Part shown: piece after piece, positions 7,070 through 16,106 of the stretch | How positions within the stretch are numbered: position 1 is the stretch's first letter | Layout: every line of letters begins with the position of its first letter | Source: Euryarchaeota archaeon UBA251 | Lineage (GTDB): Archaea; Thermoplasmatota; Poseidoniia; Poseidoniales; Thalassarchaeaceae | Assembly: GCA_002497905.1 (NCBI GenBank) | Contig: DAFJ01000043.1 | Span: 1 to 25,578 of the forward strand | Direction: 5' to 3' | DNA length: 25,578 nt | Made by a program: the position numbers and the translations under genes | The notes under the pieces: generated by a model | Seen by the model: only the letters and a program-made list of their open reading frames with translations | The model's database searches: none | Told to the model about the DNA's origin: nothing

Positions 7070-10000
7070 TTACCGTCCTGGGACTTCCTCAATACCCTGA
7101 ATCTCGCTGACTACGTTTGCCAATGCCTGCTGCGCAGTAGCAGTGTGTTGCTCCCCCATTTCATGGGATGAGTAGCGAGCTTCTTCGAATACCGTATCGA
7201 GGGCCTCTAGAGCGGACTCCCGTATTGGGAGAGCCTGCCGGATGGCGACTTCGAACTCACGGACTGTCTCGAAGTCACGACGCAGGAATCCACTCTGCAT
7301 CAGAACGAGACAAAGGTCCTCATAGCAATTGAAGATCGCTTCACGGATTGAATCACCAGCCGCTAACAACTCCGCAGTATAGGAGAATATGTCTTGCATC
7401 TCCTCAATAGCAGTCTTACGGTTCCTTAGCCTGAAACCAACAACTGAAGCACTGATTAGCAGAATAACTAGGAAGGCAATGGTAGTGGTCGAAAGTCCCG
7501 AAGAGACCTCTTCTAATTGCTCATACTGTAGGTCAACCTTCAGGTTGAGTAAATCGCCGCGGTCAATGGGTGCAATCACATCGGAGGTGCTGTCTAACGT
7601 GATGTTGAACTGCCCCCAATGTGCTTGATCTGAGAATGGTGGCAGAGGTTCCTGACTGACAAAGACATACTCGAAGATGCCGAACTCATCTGTGAGCTTA
7701 CCGAACTGTGTCAACTCAGATGATTGATTAGACAAGATGGCTGAAATGGATATATTGGCTAGAGGTAAACCGTTGTCATCAGCCACGACACGAACGATAC
7801 CAATGATCTCTCTCGAGTCCAATTGGACTGTTACAGGTTCGGCAACGAAAGATGCAGGGATCATTAGGAAGGCGTCAATACCAATTTCTTCACCAGAGTT
7901 GAACCAACGGACATCATCCTGCGCAACCTGGACATCAAACTGGATATCCGCCTGCATAGGGGCTCGACCGACCATGGTAATCGTGAACTGACCTGTGGCG
8001 TTATCCCATGAAACCACGGCAGTTGTTTCTGGCGAGCCCTCCCATAGGAGTACTAGAGATGCCCCTGAAACGACATTTCCGGTTCCGCCCACTTCGAGAA
8101 CACGGCCAGTAATTTCGATTGGGTGGGATGCGTTAGAACGGATATTATTGTCTGAGACACCAAGAATCTCGATAGTGATGTCAGCCCAAGTGTATGCAGT
8201 AACCTCGGCATCATCGCCGATGAACTGATCATTACCCTCATAGCTCACACGAATTGTGTGTGCACCCCGATCAGATGAGAACTCAACAGGGATTTCCACA
8301 CTAAACCTACCATTTGTATCGGTGAGAGCAGTTGTAATCTGTTGGCCATCGACCTCGATAATCACCGTCGCACCCTCAATAGGAATCTGAGGACTCGTAT
8401 CCCCGTCTACAAGTGAACCAGATAGGTTCCAAGTTTCACCACGGGTAGCGTATCCACTATTTTCGAGGTTGATACCTGTGAAAATCGCATTATGCTTGAT
8501 GGTAATCGACGTATTCGCCTCTCCACCTAGGTAGTAACCCTGAGGCTCCGCGTAGGCGAGAATAAGATGGTCACCGATAGAGAATGCCGGGCCAACAATC
8601 CAACTTAGATTCCAAGAACCATCAGATTCAGTCGTAGCCGTTCCGATTATACTGTTATCCACACGCACGGTGACAAAGTGTCCAGCAATCCAACCGTCGG
8701 GAAGGTTGTCTCGTATTGTACCTGTAATCATTACCTCGTCACCTACAGCAGCGGTATCCAATGCATCAACTGTGAGAACTGTCGGAGCAAATACCTCAAA
8801 GGAAGTGGAGCTTGTAGATGGCAGATAGAGTGGGGCACCTGCAAATCGGACCTCGACGGTCTGAGTTCCAAGATCCATATCCAATGGAACAGGGTAGAGA
8901 ATTGAGAATGACCCCTCCGCATCAGTGGTAACGTTAGTCAAGAACTGACCATTCATCCATACTGTCAGATTCTGACCTGGAACTGGACGTTCAGCTACAT
9001 CGAAGAGAACACCCACAAGACTGAGGAGGTCTTCTCGAACAACCTCTGTACCGCCCCCATAGAGGCGAACCTCAGTGGGCACCGATACATCGAATTCCAA
9101 ACTCGCAAACGAACCAAGATAGAACTCAGGGTTCACCGAGTCACCCTCGCCCATAGGGTCCACCCAAAGGAATCCACCAAGGAATGAGGTGGAGACATTG
9201 TGTGTACCTGGAGTGGTATCAAGGGGCAGCGTGTATGCTATGCTCCATGAACCGGTAACTGGGTCAGATTGCACGATTGTGGAAGTCCCTGTATCAATGC
9301 CATCCATTGCAAGATGAACTAATCCACCTACAGGGGCCCCGGTTTGATTCAGAAGGGCGGCTCCATTTTCATCAAGTAGTGTGCCGTTAATGTAGATCAT
9401 CTGACCTGCGACAAGATCACCTTCTACCGAATCAACAGTGAGAACTGTTGGTGCAAGAATCACAACACGAGTAAAGGTTGCATCGCCTGCCACGCCTGTC
9501 GTCCCTGCGAGTCCAGCATAAGTCGCATTGATTGTCATGAAACCAACCGGCCAAGTTGAAGGTACGCTGAAGTTACCCACTGCAAATCCGCTCGAATCTG
9601 TCATGACGTCGAATGAAGTCAGGCCATCAATCGAAATATTGACTGTAGCATTTTCAACTGCATCACCGGCGTTATCGAAGAGGCTTAGACCAACAGTCAC
9701 ATTGTTACCACGGACTGTGCGCCTATCTGGATCAAGATCTAGAGGATCCGCGAAGTCTAGTATTGTGTATCCACGACTATCGAATGTGGTACCATTATTC
9801 GAACCGAGGAAATAGTTCACTGTCGGTGTGAAAGAAGCATTGAGATTGTGTGTTCCACGAGGGAATGTCTGATCAAGCGTAATCGTAGCAGTCCAGTTAC
9901 CATCGTATACAGTACCATTCGTAGGGGTGAAGGTATCCGAGAATCCATCAATTGTAATGACTAACGATGGCAAGAGTGGATTACCGTTGCGATCGATGAT

Positions 10001-13000
10001 CCCTGAACCATTCTCTGAAGTCAGTGTACCTGTGACATTGAATGTCCCACCTGCGATGGGATTCGCTACAATCGGGTCGACGACGAGGATTGTTATTGTC
10101 CGGACAGTCACAGTGCTAAACGTTCGATTCGTCCCAAGTAGAGTGAAATTGCCCGCATAAGATAGCGTCATATCAACCAAACCAAGCGGATGTGTGTCTG
10201 GAATACTGAAGTTGAAGCGGACGACGCCGGTATCATTCGTGACCTCGATTGGAAGTGAAGTATCATGGAATAGTGCGCCGATTGTTTGATTCCCAAGAGC
10301 CCTGTTGTTATCGCTAGCCTCGACAAGTGTCGCACCGAAATCAATGAAATCACCACGATTTACCACTATAGGAATCAACGGGGTCGTCTGTGTAAAGTCA
10401 GTAACTCCCTTAACGAGTACATTCTGAGTGAGATTACTTGGGAGATAGAAAGGACTGGACCCTTCTAGGACACCAACGACCAGAGTTTTGTTTCCACTGG
10501 ATAGTCCATCGCCAGCAGGATCTGTGGGAACAGTGAGATTGAAACTACCGTTTACAGCTGTGGTAAACGAGGAAATCAGGACCTCACTGGAATTACCCTC
10601 AAAGAAAATGGTAATGTCAATTGGACCTGAGAAATTCCGATTAGGATCAATCGCATCCTCAACTTGCCCCTCTAATTGGAAATTGGATCCTGCAGTAAGG
10701 AATGTTGGAGGAGTAATCACGAGATTCGAAATGATAGTTGGGACGAGGACCGTGATATTCAGATCCGTATGGTTCCCAATCCAACGTGCAGAACCTGTGG
10801 AAAGCGGATCGGTTACATCATCAGCCATGAGGATTCGAACCGTGTAGTACCCAGGTTCCGCTGAAGCCGGAATTGCCGGATTGAAACGCGCAATACCATC
10901 GGGGGAACCGGTGGTGACAGATTGCAAGGATTGGTTGTTAGGACCATCCCAATCCCAGATGAACTGGACTGCTGCACCAGTTATGTTGCTTTCATCCGCA
11001 ACATCTCGGACACTCGCATTGACCAGAAGAATGTCACCAGCTATGACTGTCGACGGAGGATCAATGGCAACAAGGACAGCTTCAGACTCGACTCCAATGT
11101 CGATTGAAATGCCTTCCTCAGTGTAGAAGTATGCCCCACCTGGCAGAGCTGCTGAATTGAAATCAGCCTCGATGTTAAGTGAATAGACCCCTGCTCCGAC
11201 AAATGTTGGAACAGTGAATGAAAGATTGTAGGTCCCATTAGCCACATCCAACCAAGTCCCACCTAACGGGATTAATTCTGGAGCTGGAGGTTCACCCATC
11301 GGTCCTGAAGGGCCAGTGCCTGGAATCTCGAGTATGGCTGAAATTGAGGAGTTATTTCCCAGTACAAGAGGAGAACCTGTGAGATTTACATCTCGAATAT
11401 CACCTGTAACGTAATTTGTTCCACCGATGTGAGTCCAACTCTGACCTAGAACTGCAGATACTGCGGCTAAACCTTGGATACGAATAGTGGAGTTGTTAGT
11501 GGCAGGATAGTACCATTGGGAACCTGAGTAGTTAATCCAAAGTGGATAATCTCCAGCAGGAACAATTGGAGGAGTGTACTCAAAGCCGAATCCACCATCC
11601 ACAGGATCAACTGTGGTGTTCACGAGAACGCCGTCTATTTCGGTCTCATAAGTACCATTGAATGGCTGATCGAAGGTACCCATATGATCGAACATTGAGA
11701 TTGAGATGAATCCGAGTTGATCCCGTGGAATCGCATCAAGGAAGTAATCGAAGGTAAGGTAACTCTTCAGCCCGTATCCAGGTGGCATGATTACCTCATC
11801 ATTAGCTTCCAAGGTTGCTGAATCGAAGATGAATCGAGCATCGATGTATCCGGGAGTGATTGGAACCAAAGCTGGATCCATGAACCAAGAGATTGAGAAA
11901 TTCCCGGGATTACCGGACCAAGTAGTGGAATTGAGTTCCCAGTTCGCGATGTCTACGAAAGGAGTGCCGGAACCATTCACACGCATCTGGAGATAGAGAG
12001 TTCCCTCCATAGGTACGGGGTTGAGCCCACGACTGAGGACTGTCCCGTTCATTGTAATGTTATCATTAATCTCCAGAAGAGAATTGTTTGAAGACGGCCC
12101 CTCAAGAACGATATCAAGATTCGGCGATGGTGTGATATTCATACTCACAACCTGTGTCGTTGGACGAATGTGATAAAGTGGGCTTGAACCGTTGTTAAGA
12201 TCGTCTTCATGCCACCCGGGGAACTCCAGTGTAGCGTTGACCAATCCTTGTGACTCATTCTCGTCAACAGGTATGGTGATCTCAAAGAAACCGTTTGGAC
12301 CAATAGAAGCCGTAAAGACTTGAGGCCCATTAATTGTAGAAGTCCAGTTGAAGTATACTTGACTGAAACCATCAGGCAGACCATCACTGTCGATGTCCCA
12401 TGCGTCAATCAAGGACAAATCTCCAGCCGGCGGAGAGGTCAATTCAACGCGCCCACTCATCGTAGTATTAGAACCAGCACCAAATACTGGCTCATTGACA
12501 GGAAGAGGCGACTCGACGATGAAAGTGACATTATCGGTGACATTTACGATGTAGTTATCGAACAGTCCATTTGAACCAACATATCCTGAAGGAACAGTCT
12601 GGAGAACCAAACCCCCGTAACCAGGTGGAATAAACTCAGGAGGGATCCCCTTCGCAGAGAAATTACCGTTGACATCTGTAATGGCCGTACCAACAAGACG
12701 ACTTGGTTGTGAAGCGGCGCCTGGGACCGCTCCGACCTCTGGCAACGGCACGAGATAGAGATCGACAACGAGGTTTGGAACTGCAGTCAGGTTCGCAGAG
12801 TAGACCATCGTTCCATTCAAGAAAAGTTGCGGACTGGTTCCATTGCGATCTACAATGATTGGGCCAAAGGTCGCATTGAGAATCTCCACATCCTCGGCTG
12901 GAGGACAAGCATCGAAAGGAACCCACCCCATGTCTGCATTACCGAGAGCTGAATTTGTCTGCATGTGAACCTCTACCCACGATGCGCTGTTGAATCCGAA

Positions 13001-16000
13001 GACCTCGTAGCCGGTTCCATGCCAGCTTCCATCGACGAAACCTGTGACCTTACGAGCAGGGAGGCCAGAGAGACGAGCCATGCTCGTGAGGACTGTTGCC
13101 CACTCGTCACAAGTTCCTTCCTTACTATCCACTAAGAGGAAGTGCGTGAAGTCAGGGCCTCCACCTTGTGGGTATCCACTACCGTCGTAATTCAACCGAG
13201 GAGTGAATGTAGCATTACCATTCTCAATGAAATCTACCAGAACCTCCATCTTATCGTATGCACTTAGTGCACCGCTGGATGTCAATATCGACTGCGTGAT
13301 GTTGTATACCTCGGATTCAAGCATAGTCATGTCTGTGAAATAATCTGGAACATCCGTAGCATAGGAACTCGATTGGTAGCCTGTGCTGTTTCCACGAACC
13401 GAATCGGAAAACCATATTTCGGGAGCATTGCCAAAGTAGAAATCGATTGGCGCATCGGTAACACGAATATCATGTGTATAGTTAGTATGATTCAAACCGG
13501 CAGCAGGATCTGACCACGAGGAATAATCAGTCATACTCCAATGACCTGGAAGATTGGAATTCACATTGATTGTGAAAGGGAAGGTGTACTCCCATGTGGT
13601 GGAATTGTTATGGAACTGAGAGGAAGCAATCCAATTATTGTCTGAGAAACCTGGCGTCATAGGGTTGAGAACAATCAGTGATGAGTTCACCCCGTAATCT
13701 ACGCCGGTGTAGAAATCATAGGTATTTACTCTCCAATAGTGTGTCAAAGCCGGATCTACGTTGACCGTCGTATTGTTTGCCCAGAAAGCGACCTGATTCT
13801 GAATAATATCGTCTGTGGGGTCGAACGGATCTTGTCCCGAACCCGCGCAAAGAGTGGACCAGAACTGAGGAGGGCACTCTTGATAGTCAGTTAGACCTCC
13901 TCCATCGGTATCCGGATCCAACCAGTTGGTTCCAGTATTGTTCTCAATAGCGTCGGGGATACCGTCGCCATCCGTGTCGGCGGGATTCAAATCATCAGAG
14001 GGGTCATTCTGTGGGTTGGTACCATCGAGATATTCTTGTCCATCCCAGACGCCGCCGACGTCAGTGTCTGCTTGCTGGTAATTGGTCAGGTAGGTATCGA
14101 GGGAACCATTTCCACCCATACCTGGGATGTAGAAAAGAGCGCAACCCGTAGTATTCTCAAAGTAGTTGTTCAGCCCGTCGCCATCATCGTCACGATTGTT
14201 ATCGCAAGGCTCTTGGGGGTCAGTACCATTGATGATTTCATCGAGATCGTTTACTGTATCATTATCGGAATCTTCGTCATATGGGTCTGATTGGTAACCC
14301 CAAAATCCGAATGATTCCTCCCAATCTGCCAAACCATCCTCATCAGTGTCAGCATAATCATCATCACACCATACATCGTTGTTACTAGGTTGAATAGACG
14401 CATCCCAGCACCATGACCCATTCTTGTGTATCACTGTCTGAGTCGTAGCAGGTGGAGGCACACTAACTCCTACCAAGCGATTGGGATTCGAGGTATCGTC
14501 TGCGCCCGTGAATGTGAATGGAACAAGAGAGCCATTACTCAAATTGTAGAATCCGGTTCGAGCTGGAGCAGTCGGACGCCACTCGAAAAATCCGGCGCCA
14601 AAACCAGTAGCATTAGCAATTTGAAGCACCTGTGAACTGGCATCGTAATTTGAATACACAGTCACGTAATCGAATGTTGAACGGCAAGGATCTGTGTTGA
14701 CTCCTGCAAGAATCTCAAAACCATCCGCGGCACCTCCAAAGTCAGTATCTGCTACATCCCACATAGTGCAGGTCAGGTTCTCCTCCCAATTCTCAATCCC
14801 ATCGCCGTCGAAATCCCCCGAATCCTCTGCACGGGTAGGGTCTGTCTCATTACTATCAACAAAACCATTGCCATTTGTGTCCTCATCACCATCGTCAAAG
14901 GGATCATCGTCAGTGTTGTTATCGCGAGGATCAGAGGCCTGCGCGGGGTTTCCATACTGCCCATTGACCTCAGTTCCATCGAGAATACCATCTCCGTCGG
15001 TATCGGAGTCAGTTGGATCCGTGAGAAGCGTAAGTGCCTCGTAACTATCATTGAGGCCATCGCCATCAGTATCAGGACTCTGTGGGTTAGTCGATGTGAC
15101 ACCATCAACCTCGGCAGTTGATGTTGCACAGCCACCTGGGCCAATCCCTAGGACCGGATTACAGGGGGACTCAGTCTCAGTCCTCTGCTGGCCTGGAGCG
15201 CCTGGCATGAAGTAAGGCGTACCTGAATTCTGCGTGGTCCAAGTTGGGTTCACGTATTCGTAAAGATTGACGAGACCGTCGCCATCGGGGTCACCATTGG
15301 GCCCATCTACACCGGTTCGAACAGTCGGATCGAGACCGTTAGCGACCTCCCAACCGTCATTCATACCATCATTATCGGTATCGTAACCGTCAGGATCCTC
15401 ATCGATGCTTCCGTCACCATCATCATCATCAGATGAACAATCGGCATCTCCGTCACCATCACTGTCTGCTGAGTCAACTGCCCCATCCCGATCATTGTCC
15501 ATGCCATCAGCACAGATGTTACCCATTGGGTCCTCATCTGCACCATCTGAACCAGCACCTTGGTTTGCCTGCATAGCTGATTCTTCGTCCCAGTTCCTTG
15601 TAGGGACGGTTCCATTCCACCAAACACCATTGTCAAGCACGTTGGGAGTGTTTGGATTATCCCAACCAGATGGGATACCGTAGAGGTACTCATCCTTGTT
15701 CGATAGGCTATCTCCATCAGGGTCACCAAGAGAACCATTCACAGTAAGGCTTGACGCATCAAGCGGATTCAAACCATGGAAGAACTCCCATCCATCAGGA
15801 AGTTCATCGTTGTCACTGTCCCAATCCTGAGGTTGTGTATTCAGAAGGAACTCCAGGCCGTAAGTCAAACCGTCTCCGTCTGCATCGGATGATGCATATG
15901 CTTCCCATGCAGCGAACTCGAAGGCAGCGAGGCTAGAAATGACCATCAACATCACGAGGAAAACTGAGCGAGCCTTTGCGCGAGATTCCGGATTTCTAAC

Positions 16001-16021
16001 GACGAACTGAGCACCAGACAT
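7070..16021 (-). CDS. Giant surface protein: TSP3 repeats, transglutaminase-like domain, Ig-like repeats, TM, DUF4129
   Basis: About 2983 residues. The signal segment (SVFLVMLMVISSLAAFEFAA) is at about residues 19-38. Residues 45-715 hold about 16 Asp-rich TSP3/EF-like repeats (DTDGDGLND type), interrupted by a beta-rich insert. A transglutaminase-like domain is centred on Cys971 (GTCDEWA), with GLPARKVTGF after it and Asp1037 (WVPFDACP). The usual HAW motif reads ASW, with Ala1013 where the catalytic His belongs. From about 1040 to 2820 come at least ten Ig-like repeats of about 100-130 residues with many N-x-S/T sequons. A TM helix (about 2843-2862) precedes a cytoplasmic DUF4129-like domain (REAI...Y, ETVREF, FEEARYS). 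The transglutaminase-TM-DUF4129 order recalls bacterial TgpA-type proteins. I chose the ATG at 16021 over a GTG at 16033. Likely an envelope or adhesion protein; enzymatic activity is doubtful. Confidence 0.92.
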   Translation of the reverse strand: MSGAQFVVRNPESRAKARSVFLVMLMVISSLAAFEFAAWEAYASSDADGDGLTYGLEFLLNTQPQDWDSDNDELPDGWEFFHGLNPLDASSLTVNGSLGDPDGDSLSNKDEYLYGIPSGWDNPNTPNVLDNGVWWNGTVPTRNWDEESAMQANQGAGSDGADEDPMGNICADGMDNDRDGAVDSADSDGDGDADCSSDDDDGDGSIDEDPDGYDTDNDGMNDGWEVANGLDPTVRTGVDGPNGDPDGDGLVNLYEYVNPTWTTQNSGTPYFMPGAPGQQRTETESPCNPVLGIGPGGCATSTAEVDGVTSTNPQSPDTDGDGLNDSYEALTLLTDPTDSDTDGDGILDGTEVNGQYGNPAQASDPRDNNTDDDPFDDGDEDTNGNGFVDSNETDPTRAEDSGDFDGDGIENWEENLTCTMWDVADTDFGGAADGFEILAGVNTDPCRSTFDYVTVYSNYDASSQVLQIANATGFGAGFFEWRPTAPARTGFYNLSNGSLVPFTFTGADDTSNPNRLVGVSVPPPATTQTVIHKNGSWCWDASIQPSNNDVWCDDDYADTDEDGLADWEESFGFWGYQSDPYDEDSDNDTVNDLDEIINGTDPQEPCDNNRDDDGDGLNNYFENTTGCALFYIPGMGGNGSLDTYLTNYQQADTDVGGVWDGQEYLDGTNPQNDPSDDLNPADTDGDGIPDAIENNTGTNWLDPDTDGGGLTDYQECPPQFWSTLCAGSGQDPFDPTDDIIQNQVAFWANNTTVNVDPALTHYWRVNTYDFYTGVDYGVNSSLIVLNPMTPGFSDNNWIASSQFHNNSTTWEYTFPFTINVNSNLPGHWSMTDYSSWSDPAAGLNHTNYTHDIRVTDAPIDFYFGNAPEIWFSDSVRGNSTGYQSSSYATDVPDYFTDMTMLESEVYNITQSILTSSGALSAYDKMEVLVDFIENGNATFTPRLNYDGSGYPQGGGPDFTHFLLVDSKEGTCDEWATVLTSMARLSGLPARKVTGFVDGSWHGTGYEVFGFNSASWVEVHMQTNSALGNADMGWVPFDACPPAEDVEILNATFGPIIVDRNGTSPQLFLNGTMVYSANLTAVPNLVVDLYLVPLPEVGAVPGAASQPSRLVGTAITDVNGNFSAKGIPPEFIPPGYGGLVLQTVPSGYVGSNGLFDNYIVNVTDNVTFIVESPLPVNEPVFGAGSNTTMSGRVELTSPPAGDLSLIDAWDIDSDGLPDGFSQVYFNWTSTINGPQVFTASIGPNGFFEITIPVDENESQGLVNATLEFPGWHEDDLNNGSSPLYHIRPTTQVVSMNITPSPNLDIVLEGPSSNNSLLEINDNITMNGTVLSRGLNPVPMEGTLYLQMRVNGSGTPFVDIANWELNSTTWSGNPGNFSISWFMDPALVPITPGYIDARFIFDSATLEANDEVIMPPGYGLKSYLTFDYFLDAIPRDQLGFISISMFDHMGTFDQPFNGTYETEIDGVLVNTTVDPVDGGFGFEYTPPIVPAGDYPLWINYSGSQWYYPATNNSTIRIQGLAAVSAVLGQSWTHIGGTNYVTGDIRDVNLTGSPLVLGNNSSISAILEIPGTGPSGPMGEPPAPELIPLGGTWLDVANGTYNLSFTVPTFVGAGVYSLNIEADFNSAALPGGAYFYTEEGISIDIGVESEAVLVAIDPPSTVIAGDILLVNASVRDVADESNITGAAVQFIWDWDGPNNQSLQSVTTGSPDGIARFNPAIPASAEPGYYTVRILMADDVTDPLSTGSARWIGNHTDLNITVLVPTIISNLVITPPTFLTAGSNFQLEGQVEDAIDPNRNFSGPIDITIFFEGNSSEVLISSFTTAVNGSFNLTVPTDPAGDGLSSGNKTLVVGVLEGSSPFYLPSNLTQNVLVKGVTDFTQTTPLIPIVVNRGDFIDFGATLVEASDNNRALGNQTIGALFHDTSLPIEVTNDTGVVRFNFSIPDTHPLGLVDMTLSYAGNFTLLGTNRTFSTVTVRTITILVVDPIVANPIAGGTFNVTGTLTSENGSGIIDRNGNPLLPSLVITIDGFSDTFTPTNGTVYDGNWTATITLDQTFPRGTHNLNASFTPTVNYFLGSNNGTTFDSRGYTILDFADPLDLDPDRRTVRGNNVTVGLSLFDNAGDAVENATVNISIDGLTSFDVMTDSSGFAVGNFSVPSTWPVGFMTINATYAGLAGTTGVAGDATFTRVVILAPTVLTVDSVEGDLVAGQMIYINGTLLDENGAALLNQTGAPVGGLVHLAMDGIDTGTSTIVQSDPVTGSWSIAYTLPLDTTPGTHNVSTSFLGGFLWVDPMGEGDSVNPEFYLGSFASLEFDVSVPTEVRLYGGGTEVVREDLLSLVGVLFDVAERPVPGQNLTVWMNGQFLTNVTTDAEGSFSILYPVPLDMDLGTQTVEVRFAGAPLYLPSTSSTSFEVFAPTVLTVDALDTAAVGDEVMITGTIRDNLPDGWIAGHFVTVRVDNSIIGTATTESDGSWNLSWIVGPAFSIGDHLILAYAEPQGYYLGGEANTSITIKHNAIFTGINLENSGYATRGETWNLSGSLVDGDTSPQIPIEGATVIIEVDGQQITTALTDTNGRFSVEIPVEFSSDRGAHTIRVSYEGNDQFIGDDAEVTAYTWADITIEILGVSDNNIRSNASHPIEITGRVLEVGGTGNVVSGASLVLLWEGSPETTAVVSWDNATGQFTITMVGRAPMQADIQFDVQVAQDDVRWFNSGEEIGIDAFLMIPASFVAEPVTVQLDSREIIGIVRVVADDNGLPLANISISAILSNQSSELTQFGKLTDEFGIFEYVFVSQEPLPPFSDQAHWGQFNITLDSTSDVIAPIDRGDLLNLKVDLQYEQLEEVSSGLSTTTIAFLVILLISASVVGFRLRNRKTAIEEMQDIFSYTAELLAAGDSIREAIFNCYEDLCLVLMQSGFLRRDFETVREFEVAIRQALPIRESALEALDTVFEEARYSSHEMGEQHTATAQQALANVVSEIQGIEEVPGR
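7560..12880 (-). repeat. Array of at least ten Ig-like repeats in the giant protein
   Basis: Repeating units of roughly 100-130 residues share a pattern. An aliphatic strand comes first (such as TVLTVDS), then V-A-G-x-x-[IV]-x-[IV]-[NT]-G-x-[LV]-x-[DE], a strand ending in D-G or N-G, a T-x-x-D/N-G-x-[FW] segment, and a G-x-[HY]-x-[ILV] hairpin ending in a Y/F-LGS-like motif. They resemble bacterial invasin-type or MG2-like stalk domains. The exact count would need a profile search. Confidence 0.7.
12890..13240 (-). other. Transglutaminase-like domain with His-to-Ala substitution
   Basis: Sub-region of the giant gene. The Cys codon lies at 13109-13111 (GTCDEWA). The SGLPARKVTGF segment follows. 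The WVEV motif comes next, with Ala (codon 12983-12985) two residues before its Trp where transglutaminases have His. The Asp of WVPFD is at 12911-12913. Confidence 0.75.
13885..15900 (-). repeat. Cluster of ~16 thrombospondin-type-3 Asp-rich repeats
   Basis: The N-terminal third of the giant protein carries motifs such as DADGDGLTYG, DTDGDGLNDSYE, DTDGDGILDGTE, DTDEDGLADWEE and DTDGDGIPDAIE. They are spaced from a few to about 50 residues and typically bind calcium. Three copies are degenerate, with Gly for Asp (DTDFGGAADG, DTDVGGVWDG, DTDGGGLTDY). Confidence 0.85.
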
Positions 16022-16033
16022 GACCCTAACCAC

Positions 16034-16106
16034 CCCTCAGGGGCTCACGTAGGGACTTAAGGGAAATGGAGCGTAGTTCATACGCCTACACGAGTGAAGC
16101 GATTTC
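16034..16106 (-). promoter_or_regulatory. Intergenic gap with possible promoter for the giant gene
   Basis: The gap holds a TTAAG-like element (minus strand CCCTTAAGTCCC, centred near 16057), about 36 bases before the ATG at 16021. It also holds a small CCCCTGAGGGG palindrome at 16034-16044 just ahead of the start. Either co-transcription from the upstream surface gene or a weak own promoter is possible. Confidence 0.3.

Noticed and set aside
13885..15900. Dense repeated DNA that might suggest a CRISPR or minisatellite array
   Set aside because: The repetition is codon-level Asp-Gly repeats of a protein with irregular spacing. There are no constant repeats with unique spacers.
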